A stretch of 64,000 nucleotides of DNA from Pseudanabaena sp. M53BS1SP1A06MG (GTDB lineage Bacteria; Cyanobacteriota; Cyanobacteriia; Pseudanabaenales; Pseudanabaenaceae). Location: contig JADBWH010000063.1 in assembly GCA_020404105.1 (NCBI GenBank), positions 19,815 to 83,814 of the forward strand. Direction: 5' to 3'. Positions 1-7,688 of this stretch are shown piece after piece. Position 1 is the first letter of the stretch, and every line of letters starts with the position of its first letter. Position numbers and translations under genes: made by a program. The notes beneath the pieces are model-generated. The model was not told where the DNA came from and made no database searches. It worked only from the letters and a program-made list of their open reading frames with translations.

Positions 1-118
1 CGATTAATCCTAAATCTTATATCGCCTATTACTAAATCTACAGTGCGATCGCCTAAATCATCCGTATCTAATCGCTCTAAAAAACTTGACGGCTAATTAA
101 AACAGAAATCATCTTTTT

Positions 119-487
119 TTACCGATCGCTTTGCTGATAAATGCGGATACGCCCACGCTGAATTATCCAGAGATTTCCTGTAATATTTTCACGCTGTAAT
201 CCTCCGATTAGAGTTTGAATAGCATCAGTTAAATCATCTATTGTGGCTCTATTAGGAAGTCTTAGAACAGCAATTCCCTTGTATTCAGATGGAATGTATT
301 GTAGAGGGTTGCTAAAGTCTAGGTCTAATGTAACAAGGCAGCGATCTTCTGCTTGGCAAACTTTGATGACAGTTGGATCGGATGCTGATGTTAGTCCTTG
401 TTCAAGTACTGTAGAAACATCGTAACCTGCTTGTTTTAGTTGATTGATTCCTCTTTGACCGATGTTCTCGTCTAGTTTAAATTTCAT
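119..487 (-). CDS. DUF5615-like PIN-fold toxin
   Basis: A 122-residue protein of the DUF5615 (Mut7-C/PIN-like) type. It starts MKFKLDENIG and has the acidic LDLDFSNP motif typical of this fold, where the early Asp/Glu and the later Asp pair are expected to bind metal. Family members are putative ribonuclease toxins paired with DUF433 antitoxins. Its ATG overlaps the TGA of the upstream DUF433 gene by 4 nt, so the two are co-translated. Length is normal for the family and the frame is intact. The toxin role is inferred from family and context. Confidence 0.82.
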   Translation of the reverse strand: MKFKLDENIGQRGINQLKQAGYDVSTVLEQGLTSASDPTVIKVCQAEDRCLVTLDLDFSNPLQYIPSEYKGIAVLRLPNRATIDDLTDAIQTLIGGLQRENITGNLWIIQRGRIRIYQQSDR

Positions 488-732
488 GCTGATTGCTCGA
501 TAGGAATATCAATATAGCGATCGCTTGACATAGCGGCTCCATAGGCAATGCAAGCATAAATGTCTTCTGGTTGTAGTTGGGGATATTCTTCTAGGAGTTC
601 AGGGATGCTAGTGCCACTGGCGAGAAAGTCGAGAATTAGGGATACCCAGATACGATGCCCACGAATGCAGGGTTTTCCAAAGCAGATATTAGGGTTAATC
701 GAGATTCGGGTTAGCAGTTCTTTTTGTTTCAT
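484..732 (-). CDS. DUF433 antitoxin
   Basis: An 82-residue DUF433 protein. The motif region NPNICFGKPCIRGHRI followed by a helix-turn-helix-like second half (ILDFLASG, EELLEEYP, EDIYACIAYGA) is diagnostic of the family. It is the probable DNA-binding antitoxin of the DUF5615 toxin immediately downstream, sharing an ATGA overlap. No strong Shine-Dalgarno sequence is visible before the ATG at 732. The assignment is firm. The antitoxin role is family-based inference. Confidence 0.85.
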   Translation of the reverse strand: MKQKELLTRISINPNICFGKPCIRGHRIWVSLILDFLASGTSIPELLEEYPQLQPEDIYACIAYGAAMSSDRYIDIPIEQSA

Positions 733-841
733 AAATTTATCTTTGGGTTGTTTTACACATCAAATGCGATCGCCATGATACTCATCCTCTTATCATGGTT
801 ATATTTTACATCGCCTCTCATCAAACCCAAACAAACCCAAA

Positions 842-968
842 CGATCGCGTTGGTACTAAACAATCAGCGATCGCGCCTTGCTTGAGGATGCTGATTATGA
901 TGGGCGATCGCTATCAATATTACAGAAAATTGCTGGCGCTCTCAATCAGAAGGTTGAAATTAAGTTTA
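842..968 (+). pseudogene. XRE-type antitoxin C-terminal remnant, copy 1
   Basis: Read on the plus strand this segment encodes the tail of an XRE-family antitoxin (KQSAIA, then after a frame change LLEDADYDG, SILQKIAGALNQKVEIKF). The N-terminal half is missing and a 1-nt frameshift lies around 875-882, close to HIP1-like GCGATCGCG. It is about 90% identical over ~125 bp to the segment at 1697-1823. This is decayed toxin-antitoxin debris, not a functional gene. Confidence 0.6.
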
Positions 969-1012
969 GCGCGATCGCTTCTTGAGACGAGTTTGGTGTT
1001 CCTCCCTAATAG

Positions 1013-1432
1013 TTATTTTAAAATCAGATTCTGAAAATGTTGATACGAAATAATTTCTACACCTTGAAAAGGGTTTAATATCAACAAATCTGCATCACCT
1101 GTGACTAGGTAATTTGCATGACCTGATACGGCTAAATCCAAGAGAAAATTATCTTTTGCATCACGACAATCTTCAAAATGGTGAGTAATTTCGATCAATT
1201 CAACTTTTTCATAGAGAAGTGTCACTAAATCTTCAATGGCGGTTTCTGAAAAGTATTTTTTAAATTTTGGACGTTTCAAAACTTTAATTAATTCGCCAAA
1301 TAGGTCATTGCTAAATAGAACGATTACTTGATCGCTAATGATCGCTTCGCTCAGACCCGTAAGTGATTTGCCAATGAGAAAGCTAATCCAAATATTCGTG
1401 TCGATAACAAGGCGAAGTGGATTACCTTGCAT
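1013..1432 (-). CDS. PIN-domain toxin (COG1569 type)
   Basis: A 139-residue PIN protein of the 'putative toxin-antitoxin system toxin component, PIN family' group. The N-terminus LVIDTNIWISFLIG carries the first catalytic Asp. The central CRDAKDNFLLDLAVSGHANYLVTGDADLL holds the later acidic residues, which bind Mg2+/Mn2+ for RNA cleavage in this family. The start overlaps the end of the upstream small gene by 11 nt, giving a standard antitoxin-toxin order. The frame is intact and length is normal. Confidence 0.85.
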   Translation of the reverse strand: MQGNPLRLVIDTNIWISFLIGKSLTGLSEAIISDQVIVLFSNDLFGELIKVLKRPKFKKYFSETAIEDLVTLLYEKVELIEITHHFEDCRDAKDNFLLDLAVSGHANYLVTGDADLLILNPFQGVEIISYQHFQNLILK

Positions 1433-1640
1433 GATAATTTGCTTGCCTTACGGCTTCAACTTCTTGAGTAATATCTTCTAAACTTAGCTCATCAGTTTGT
1501 ACTGAACTTAAAAATTTATTGAATCTCACTGAAAATGTGTCTTTTTCTAGCAACTGCAATAATTCCAGCTTTTCTTGTAGATTGCATTGCGAGATTACTG
1601 TTTTAAGTTGGGAAAAGTCTATGGAGATGGACACATTCAT
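1422..1640 (-). CDS. Small antitoxin partner of the COG1569 PIN toxin
   Basis: A 72-residue protein beginning MNVSISIDFSQL. A longer reading frame extends upstream to 1760, but the ATG at 1640 is preceded by an AGGA-like site about 10 nt away, and the extension runs into the XRE remnant, so the short start is preferred. The sequence is helical and acidic with no recognised DNA-binding motif. It overlaps the PIN gene by 11 nt, which makes it the probable antitoxin. Function is inferred from position. Confidence 0.7.
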   Translation of the reverse strand: MNVSISIDFSQLKTVISQCNLQEKLELLQLLEKDTFSVRFNKFLSSVQTDELSLEDITQEVEAVRQANYHAR

Positions 1641-1696
1641 TTTTGCCGTCCTACAAAAAATCATTAGCATTTGGATACTGCTAACATTGTACAGCG

Positions 1697-1823
1697 ATCG
1701 CTTTGGTACTAAACAATCAGCGATCGCGCATTGCTTGAGGATGCTGATTATGATGGGCATTCGCTGTCAATGTTACAGAAAATTGCTGGCGCTCTCAATC
1801 AGAAGGTTGAGATTAAGTTTTCA
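1697..1823 (+). pseudogene. XRE-type antitoxin C-terminal remnant, copy 2
   Basis: A near-duplicate of 842-968. It reads KQSAIA, then in another frame LLEDADYDGHSLSMLQ and KIAGALNQKVEIKF, the tail of an XRE-type antitoxin. The spacing between the two reading frames is the same as in copy 1, so the frameshift probably predates the duplication. It lies upstream of the PIN antitoxin start and overlaps the spurious N-terminal extension of that gene. Confidence 0.6.
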
Positions 1824-1829
1824 TAAAAA

Positions 1830-3662
1830 CTAATTTGAGTTTAGTGTATTTTCCAAGCCCCATACTTGTCTTGCTAGATTAACTAATATTTCCTGCCTCT
1901 CGTCAATAGTAGAAGAATTCCAAGAATCAAAATGTTTTAAATTAAGTAATTTAATAGTGCGATTAATTTGTGTGTTATTACCAACTTTATTGTTGCCAAC
2001 CAGAGAGCGAGTTAATAGAAACTGGGATTGGGCGTAGCCATTCTTCTTATCTTCAAAAGGTGAATCAGAAATTGAACTATTAATAGATTTTTCTAAAAGA
2101 AGTAGATTACCTAATTTACTCGCATACAAGTTATATTCTGTGGGCTTATTAAAGTTATGTCTTCCCCCTGATTTTGTTGATTTTGGAAGAATATGCTCTA
2201 TTGTTAGAGACTTATCCAAATATTCGTCTAGTTGAGTAGGATTGCTGTAAGCTTTTTCATTAACAAACTGTGTCATTTTAGCAAGAATGTATTTGATGCG
2301 AAATTTTGCAATTTTTGAATCAGTAAGTTCACGAAATGTCAAATCAAAATCACTTGACAGTGATGCAATTTCTTTCTGAAAACTATTTTTAACAAAATTG
2401 TTGAATTCGGTCACTTCCTTGATAGCTCTAATATTTTTACTCCACTGTGAGAAAGTTCTTATCATATTAACGTCCTTGCGAGTAGAACGGGTAATAGTAT
2501 AAATGAATAACAAATTTTCAACCCAGTAACAAAGTCTGACAAAAAGATCTTTGGGTAAATATCTTCCCGCAAGTAAAAGTATAAAGTGTTGACTATATCT
2601 ACCTTGTAATTTTGTGATATTTTTCAAATAAGGATTAGATGAGCCATCGATATTTTCTCCTTTAATAAAGTGAAGATGATGCTCAGAAGCTTCTATTAGT
2701 TTGTCTACAAAGGATAAGGGATTTTTATTGATTTGATGTTGATCGTTCTCTTTAACAACCCAATCATAAATGCTCTCTTCAGGAAAGTTGTTCTGTAAAT
2801 CCACTTCATAATGCGACATTATATAGTAACGGAGGAATCTCATTGGATCTTCTTGGCATTTATGAAGAATTTTAGTGAGCTTGTCCCAACGACTTTTAAG
2901 GCTTTGCCAGTGATTTTTTACATTATCGATTGAGTTAGAACTTGCTGTATTTATAAAAAGATAGTTTTTAAGAAGATCCATAGAATTCAAACCTATTCCA
3001 CGGTCATTGATAGTTTCAAAAACTTTGAGAGCATTTTTAAAACTTGGGGTTTCAATTCTTATCAGTTTTACTTTATTCGCGAAAACGGATGAAAACTTAA
3101 GGAGTACGTCTGGTACAAATCTTTCTGATATTAATCCTTTCAACACTTCATACGCATTAACTAAATCTTGAACTGAACTTAAAATTCCTTTATCAATACT
3201 ACTAATTTCTTCTTCTCTACTAGCAATAATTGACAAGGCTTTGGCTCCTGCTCCATATTGCAATGTAACTCTAAGCCTAAGAATATCAAAACCAGTCTTT
3301 GGATCTTGAGCAACCCCTGAGATTCTCTCCTCGATAGTTCGAGATGTTGGGTATTCAAAATCGCAGAGTAAATCCCTAATAGCACAAAAAAACATATAGA
3401 TAGTCGTTAGTCGTTGTTGACCATCTACAAGCTGGAAAGTACCCGACTCATCACGAAATACAACTATAGAACCCAAAAAATATTCAGAATCATTGTCTGG
3501 CTCGTCATCATCATAAAGCTCTTCGACAATGTCATAGAATAGTTTCTTAACATTGTCTGTTTTCCATACATATTCCCTTTGAAAATCTGGGACTGAATAA
3601 AAATCTTTGAAAAGTTCAGCCACACTAAGATTATGCGATTCTATTTTAGGTACAGTTGACAT
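1830..3662 (-). CDS. DUF262 / DUF1524 (GmrSD-like) protein
   Basis: A 610-residue two-domain protein. The N-terminal DUF262 (ParB-like NTPase/nuclease) domain contains VDGQQRLTTIYMFF around residues 77-90, with a DFQREYVW motif before it. The C-terminal DUF1524 domain has SLTIEHILPKS near residue 500, the His-containing core of an HNH-type nuclease, followed by a conserved LGNLLLLEKSINSSI stretch. This is the architecture of GmrSD-like type IV restriction enzymes and related defence proteins, fused in one chain. It lies among toxin-antitoxin modules, so an anti-phage role is plausible. No partner gene is visible. The domain call is firm and the function is inferred. Confidence 0.82.
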   Translation of the reverse strand: MSTVPKIESHNLSVAELFKDFYSVPDFQREYVWKTDNVKKLFYDIVEELYDDDEPDNDSEYFLGSIVVFRDESGTFQLVDGQQRLTTIYMFFCAIRDLLCDFEYPTSRTIEERISGVAQDPKTGFDILRLRVTLQYGAGAKALSIIASREEEISSIDKGILSSVQDLVNAYEVLKGLISERFVPDVLLKFSSVFANKVKLIRIETPSFKNALKVFETINDRGIGLNSMDLLKNYLFINTASSNSIDNVKNHWQSLKSRWDKLTKILHKCQEDPMRFLRYYIMSHYEVDLQNNFPEESIYDWVVKENDQHQINKNPLSFVDKLIEASEHHLHFIKGENIDGSSNPYLKNITKLQGRYSQHFILLLAGRYLPKDLFVRLCYWVENLLFIYTITRSTRKDVNMIRTFSQWSKNIRAIKEVTEFNNFVKNSFQKEIASLSSDFDLTFRELTDSKIAKFRIKYILAKMTQFVNEKAYSNPTQLDEYLDKSLTIEHILPKSTKSGGRHNFNKPTEYNLYASKLGNLLLLEKSINSSISDSPFEDKKNGYAQSQFLLTRSLVGNNKVGNNTQINRTIKLLNLKHFDSWNSSTIDERQEILVNLARQVWGLENTLNSN

Positions 3663-3882
3663 TTACCGCTATTTTGAGATCTTGTAACGTATTTTATCCT
3701 GAATTTATTGTAATAACAACATTTTAGTAAACGAAATACTGATCACATTGTCATCATCTTTTTACCTATGCCATAAAAGTGACGATCGCGCTTGTGGTTA
3801 GATTGGTTGGCGATCGCGTAAATTTACAATTGCAAGCATCTTGCTATAATAGCCGCATAACCTTAGCTCACCAAAAACTTCT

Positions 3883-4095
3883 ATGCTTTCTCAACAGCTT
3901 GAAGACAAAACTCAACATTTAGAAACTAGAGTAGCCGCATTAGAAACAGAACTCGCACAAATGCGACAGATACTATCTGGATTTGTGCAGAAAAAAACAC
4001 CTTGGTGGTTAAAAGTCGCAGGTAGCTTTGAAAACGATCCTACCTTTGACGAAGCAAATCGCCTCGGTCAAGAATGGCGCAAATCTGCTGAATAG
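3883..4095 (+). CDS. Small coiled-coil protein, probable VapB-like antitoxin
   Basis: A 70-residue protein. Residues 1-35 form a heptad-like helix (LEDKTQHLETRVAALETELAQM). The C-terminus has WWLKVAGSFENDPTFDEA, a pattern I associate with cyanobacterial small antitoxins placed before VapC-type PIN genes. Directly downstream is only the tail of a VapC-like gene, so this antitoxin appears to have lost its toxin. Start at ATG 3883. No DNA-binding domain was recognised. Confidence 0.6.
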   Translation: MLSQQLEDKTQHLETRVAALETELAQMRQILSGFVQKKTPWWLKVAGSFENDPTFDEANRLGQEWRKSAE

Positions 4096-4104
4096 AGCAT
4101 CATA

Positions 4105-4248
4105 TATATTTTTGACAGATATTCCCGTCTAGGAAACATGGATCTCAAAATTGCCGCGATCGCCTTAACAAACAATGCAACTTTAGTCACCCGCAACAAA
4201 TCAGATTTTGGACAAATTGTAGAGTTGTCCATAGATGACTGGTCATAA
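4105..4248 (+). pseudogene. VapC-type PIN toxin, C-terminal remnant
   Basis: In frame up to the TAA at 4246-4248, the sequence reads [36 protein letters not shown]. This is the characteristic C-terminal end of VapC ribonucleases (DLxIAAIAL, TRNxxDF, DW). Everything N-terminal, including the first catalytic Asp, is absent. It follows the small antitoxin-like gene by a few bases, so an internal deletion probably fused the junction. An ATG at 4138 would give only 36 residues. Confidence 0.7.
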
Positions 4249-4300
4249 TTTACAGGACAGACCCTTGCCCTAGAAGGCACATGGCGATCGCCCAATATTA

Positions 4301-4555
4301 TTACTTCCCAATGAGACGTTCATACTCAGCGTGCGTACCAATCCAAAACCAAGAAATACCCTTCTCAACCTCAATTCCCACTGCGCGATATTCCTTACTA
4401 ATTCTTACTGACTAATACTTCCCAACTCTCTTTAGGTGTAAAGATGGATGCGATGGATTCGTTTTCAGTAACTCATAACTTTGATCGGCAACCTCCTGAA
4501 TAGTTTCAGGTAAAGCTTTGTAATATCCCCAAAATCGTCTGGCTGTGAAGTGCAT
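4301..4555 (-). pseudogene. RelE/ParE-like toxin with one in-frame stop
   Basis: Read from ATG 4555 to TAA 4301 this is an 84-residue RelE-like toxin interrupted only by a TAG at 4414-4412 (codon 48). Before the stop it reads MHFTARRFWGYYKALPETIQ and LHLKRVGKY. After it comes SVRISKEYRAVGIEVEKG, then SWFWIGTHAEYERL, the usual RelE C-terminus. Relatives usually have a residue such as Trp at the stop position, so a single TGG-to-TAG change would explain it. The start overlaps the antitoxin stop by 1 nt (TAATG). Confidence 0.75.
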
Positions 4556-4752
4556 TAGATTTGCTTGCAAAATCCATTTTCAAAATCCTCGATCGCTTCC
4601 TGTGCTAGAAAATCTAACTTCCCCGACTCAATATCACTCTCTAACTCCTCATCCCAACGTTGATAATCTAAATCCAATAGCCAATCAATAACTTTGCGAA
4701 ATTCGCTAGGAGGAAGTTCTAATATAGCCGACTCAATTTGTTGAATAGTCAT
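4555..4752 (-). CDS. Antitoxin of the disrupted RelE-like module
   Basis: A 65-residue acidic protein (MTIQQIESAILELPPSEFRK, DLDYQRWDEELESDIESGKLD). This is the common cyanobacterial antitoxin type encoded directly upstream of RelE-like toxins; residues 38-60 are the probable toxin-binding tail. It is intact. The toxin following it, with a 1-nt overlap, carries a nonsense codon. Function is from family pattern and position. Confidence 0.7.
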   Translation of the reverse strand: MTIQQIESAILELPPSEFRKVIDWLLDLDYQRWDEELESDIESGKLDFLAQEAIEDFENGFCKQI

Positions 4753-4943
4753 CGTTTTAGATTTCTATAGAAAATAATCGTTTGCGCTGGTTAATTTGAG
4801 CGATCGCCAATCAATTGTAGCACTACAACATTTTAGCCAATAATGGTAAAGCGATCTGACTTTATGGGATTAGGGGCGATCGCATTATTGGCATGAAATT
4901 ACGAAGATGTATAATATGACGATATTTATCATCGGTGAAAAAT

Positions 4944-5168
4944 ATGACTACACTCCTGCAACAAGCTATCGCTGAAATTGAACAACTCCCTCCAGAACAA
5001 CAAGATGTGATCGCGAGTCGTTTTCTAGACTAAATACGAGATGAGCAAGAGTGGCAAATCCGCTTTACAAATACCACTAACGATCAATGGGATTTCATGG
5101 CAGAAATGGTACGTCAAGAAATTGCCAACAGTAAAATAATTCCCATGAAAGAAGTTTTCCCGTCTTAG
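4944..5168 (+). pseudogene. Antitoxin gene with one in-frame stop
   Basis: The ATG at 4944 opens MTTLLQQAIAEIEQLPPEQQ and continues to RFLD, then a TAA at 5031-5033, then IRDEQEWQIRFTNTTNDQWD and VRQEIANSKIIPMKEVFPS to TAG 5166-5168. Both halves match one ~74-residue antitoxin family and share a frame. A GAA-to-TAA change (Glu to stop) would account for it. It precedes a gutted RelE-like toxin, so both halves of this module are dead. Confidence 0.7.
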
Positions 5169-5170
5169 CC

Positions 5171-5266
5171 ATGAAATCTAGCGTAACCAACTCCTTTCGC
5201 AAACACATTTACTGGTATTGGATTGGTATGCATAATCAATATGATGAACTGCTTAAAAGAATGTAA
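5171..5266 (+). pseudogene. RelE-like toxin with internal deletion
   Basis: A 31-codon frame joins a typical toxin N-terminus (MKSSVTNSFRKH) directly to a typical RelE C-terminus (IYWYWIGMHNQYDELLKRM). Roughly 50 middle residues that would form the catalytic surface are missing, with the frame kept. It starts 2 nt after the stop of the damaged antitoxin. This is debris of a type II module. Confidence 0.65.
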
Positions 5267-5298
5267 TAAAGAAAACTTACCATGCAAGTAGAAACATT

Positions 5299-5553
5299 AT
5301 GACAACTGCCACCGCCCAAATTAACATCCCCTTTGAACTACTAGCCGAAGCCGTCACCACCCTCAATATTGAACATAAAATCAAACTATGGAAATTACTA
5401 GGTCAAGAGATTGCTGAAGCCCAAAAAACTACTAGAAATAATATTGATACTAGTGCTATAGATTCACTCGATCGCGTAGTTGAGAAAATTCTATTAGAAA
5501 CTGGTATGACCGAAGATGAATTAGTAGAAGCTTTCGTCAATCAAGAATCATGA
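5299..5553 (+). CDS. Antitoxin partner of PIN toxin
   Basis: An 84-residue acidic protein with no recognised DNA-binding motif. Its C-terminus (DSLDRVVEKILLETGMTEDE, LVEAFVNQES) looks like a toxin-neutralising helix. Its TGA overlaps the ATG of the PIN gene (ATGATGA), a coupled arrangement. An upstream ATG at 5282 stops after six codons, so 5299 is the start. Antitoxin role is by position. Confidence 0.68.
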   Translation: MTTATAQINIPFELLAEAVTTLNIEHKIKLWKLLGQEIAEAQKTTRNNIDTSAIDSLDRVVEKILLETGMTEDELVEAFVNQES

Positions 5554-5987
5554 TGATATTGATTATTGACGCAAACATTCTAATTGGCGAATTACTTCGT
5601 CAGCGTGGACGCGAACTATTGCGGAACAAGCAACTGGTAGTATACGCGGTCGAAAGGGTTGTAGATGAGACTAATTACGAAATCCAGAAGCGAATAAGTC
5701 GCATGATAACTACAGGTAAGTTGAGCATAGAAACAGGAACAGATTTAACGAAAGCAACTTCTGAACTGCTAAAAACCTCTATTATTAACGTTCCTCAAAT
5801 TGAATATGGTTATTTAGAAATAGAAGCTAAAGAACGCATACCTAGAGACCCCGATGATTGGCATACCGTAGCTCTAGCAATACATCTAGATGCAGCAATC
5901 TGGACACAAGACAATGATTTTCTGGGTTGTGGTTGTCCATGCTGGACGACTGACACTTTAATTTCACATCTGAAACGAATTAGCTAA
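5550..5987 (+). CDS. PIN-domain toxin
   Basis: A 145-residue PIN protein. MMILIIDANILIGELL provides the first acidic residue. The C-terminal half has RIPRDPDDWHTVALAIHLDA and WTQDNDFLGCG, which carry the later acidic residues of the Mg2+-dependent RNase site. It is translationally coupled to the small upstream gene. This is one of three apparently intact modules in the first 6 kb. Confidence 0.82.
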   Translation: MMILIIDANILIGELLRQRGRELLRNKQLVVYAVERVVDETNYEIQKRISRMITTGKLSIETGTDLTKATSELLKTSIINVPQIEYGYLEIEAKERIPRDPDDWHTVALAIHLDAAIWTQDNDFLGCGCPCWTTDTLISHLKRIS

Positions 5988-6036
5988 TATTTGCAGTGAT
6001 TTGTGACGTTGTGAGATTAGGGGCGATCGCCTCAAT

Positions 6037-7101
6037 TTACCTAGTTCGATCTGCTCTATCAAAGAAGTTTCGCTTAAACCAAAAGGATAAATTCACGAGG
6101 CTAATTAAAACGGGGACTTCGATTAAGGGACCAACAACCGCCACAAAAGCAGCACCCGAATTAATGCCAAATACACCCACCGCCACAGCGATCGCTAGTT
6201 CAAAATTGTTACTTGCTGCCGTAAAAGCAACACTTGCAGCTTTGTCGTAATCCGCCTTGATGAGCCAAGCAAGATAAAAGCTGAATACAAACATCACAAC
6301 GAAATAAATCAATAATGGAATCGAAATCCTGACGACATCTAAAGGGATTTTTAACATCAAGTTGCCCTTAAGACTGAACATCACCACAATCGTAAATAGC
6401 AATGAAATGAGAGTGATCGGGCTGATTTTGGGAATAAAGACATTCTGATACCAAGTTCTCCCATTAGCTTTGCTCAGAAAAAAGCGCGTCAAAAATCCTG
6501 CGATAAAGGGAATGCCAAGATAGATAGAAACAGTCTGTCCAATCTCGATGATGCTCACATTGACTATAGTGCTTCTTAAACCAAATAGCGGCGGTAATAC
6601 CGTAATGAATACCCAAGCATAAAAACTATAGAACATCACTTGGAAGATGCTATTAAAGGCAACTAACCCTGCCGTATATTCGGAATTACCCTTAGCGAGA
6701 TCGCTCCATACCACTACCATCGCGATACAGGGCGCAATCCCGATCAACATCAAGCCCACCATATATTCGGGTGAGTCTCGAAAAAAGGCGATCGCCAAGA
6801 GAAACATAAAACTCGGCGCAACGATCCAACTCTGAAATAGAGATAAAGCTAAGATTTTGCCATTGCGGAAGACATCGCCTAATTCTTCGTAACGTACCTT
6901 AGCGAAGGGGGGATACATCATCAAAATTAAGCCGATCGCGATCGCAATATTGGTCGTGCCAACTTGAAACTGATTGATCACCCGATCAACCGCAGGAAAA
7001 AGTGCGCCGATGGTCACACCAATCGCCATCGCCAGAAAAATCCAGACGGTCAAAAAACGATCAAGTATAGAGAGTTTTTTAATCGGCAGTATATGTGCCA
7101 T
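6037..7101 (-). CDS. acr3: Arsenite efflux transporter ACR3
   Basis: A 354-residue integral membrane protein of the ACR3 (bile/arsenite/riboflavin transporter) family with about ten hydrophobic segments. The conserved [17 protein letters not shown] contains the Cys essential for As(III) transport in the family. Other signatures are GALFPAV near the N-terminus and [17 protein letters not shown]. It extrudes arsenite (possibly antimonite) across the inner membrane. It is divergent from arsR across an 88-bp gap holding a clear operator-like inverted repeat, so ArsR control is likely. No arsenate reductase gene is present in the window. Confidence 0.92.
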   Translation of the reverse strand: MAHILPIKKLSILDRFLTVWIFLAMAIGVTIGALFPAVDRVINQFQVGTTNIAIAIGLILMMYPPFAKVRYEELGDVFRNGKILALSLFQSWIVAPSFMFLLAIAFFRDSPEYMVGLMLIGIAPCIAMVVVWSDLAKGNSEYTAGLVAFNSIFQVMFYSFYAWVFITVLPPLFGLRSTIVNVSIIEIGQTVSIYLGIPFIAGFLTRFFLSKANGRTWYQNVFIPKISPITLISLLFTIVVMFSLKGNLMLKIPLDVVRISIPLLIYFVVMFVFSFYLAWLIKADYDKAASVAFTAASNNFELAIAVAVGVFGINSGAAFVAVVGPLIEVPVLISLVNLSFWFKRNFFDRADRTR

Positions 7102-7114
7102 GATTAATTTACCT

Positions 7115-7136
7115 AATATTGATTAATATCAATATT
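7115..7136. promoter_or_regulatory. ArsR/SmtB-type operator
   Basis: A perfect 9-bp inverted repeat (AATATTGAT, 4-nt spacer TAAT, ATCAATATT) lies between acr3 and arsR, followed by a related half-site near 7143-7151. Its size and AT-rich character fit operators of the ArsR/SmtB family. It probably overlaps both divergent promoters. Binding is inferred. Confidence 0.65.
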
Positions 7137-7189
7137 TATAATAATCGATATTTTATCACCTCGCATTAATTCATGGCACTATAAGTTTT

Positions 7190-7516
7190 ATGAAGCCAAA
7201 TCAATCGATTACCTGTTGTCCACCCCTATTAGAAGGTCGTCTTACCTCTGACGATGCCAACTACTTAGCGGCTATATTTCGAGTATTGGGGGAACCTGCA
7301 CGTTTACAAATCTTGAGCTTAATTGCGGCTCAACCGAGTCAGGAAGTATGTGCTTGTGAATTAGTGGAAACTTTGGGGCTAGCTCAGCCGACGGTCAGCC
7401 ATCATCTCAAAGTTCTATATGAAGCAGGTTTACTAACTAAGGAACGGCGTGGAACTTGGATTTACTATCGCATTTTGCCCGAAAAATTAGCGATGTTGCG
7501 AGCCGCTTTGTCATAA
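7190..7516 (+). CDS. arsR: ArsR/SmtB-family repressor
   Basis: A 108-residue winged-helix repressor. The recognition helix region is LAQPTVSHHLKVLYEAGLL (about residues 63-82), and the wing GTWIYYRI follows. Candidate metalloid ligands are Cys9 and Cys10 near the N-terminus and Cys54 and Cys56 (VCAC) in the helix where ArsR proteins carry CVC. It should release the operator on binding As(III)/Sb(III) and induce acr3. Confidence 0.88.
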   Translation: MKPNQSITCCPPLLEGRLTSDDANYLAAIFRVLGEPARLQILSLIAAQPSQEVCACELVETLGLAQPTVSHHLKVLYEAGLLTKERRGTWIYYRILPEKLAMLRAALS

Positions 7517-7581
7517 AAAAGCTCTGACAAGTTAAAGTTTGTAATGCAAAATTAAAAATGCTAGCGAATTTACTGGTTTTT

Positions 7582-7637
7582 GGGTAGATGTGATGCAGGC
7601 TTTGTCCGCATCACATCTACCCGATGCGTAAATCCTA
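7582..7637. repeat. Partial family-A repeat
   Basis: A 15-bp inverted repeat starting GGGTAGATGTGATGC, followed by CGATGCGTAAATCCTA, resembles the inner palindrome and right end of the 91-92-bp repeats at 12381, 38347 and 48832. The left end is missing. It lies downstream of arsR and could act as a transcription-end hairpin. Confidence 0.6.
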
Positions 7638-7688
7638 ATTTAGGCAAACCAACGGGGCTATCTGTGTTTCTTTGTGTCACAATATGGA

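Noticed and set aside
1641..1760. N-terminal extension of the PIN antitoxin
   Set aside because: It is antisense to the XRE remnant and an internal ATG with a Shine-Dalgarno-like site gives a normal antitoxin length.
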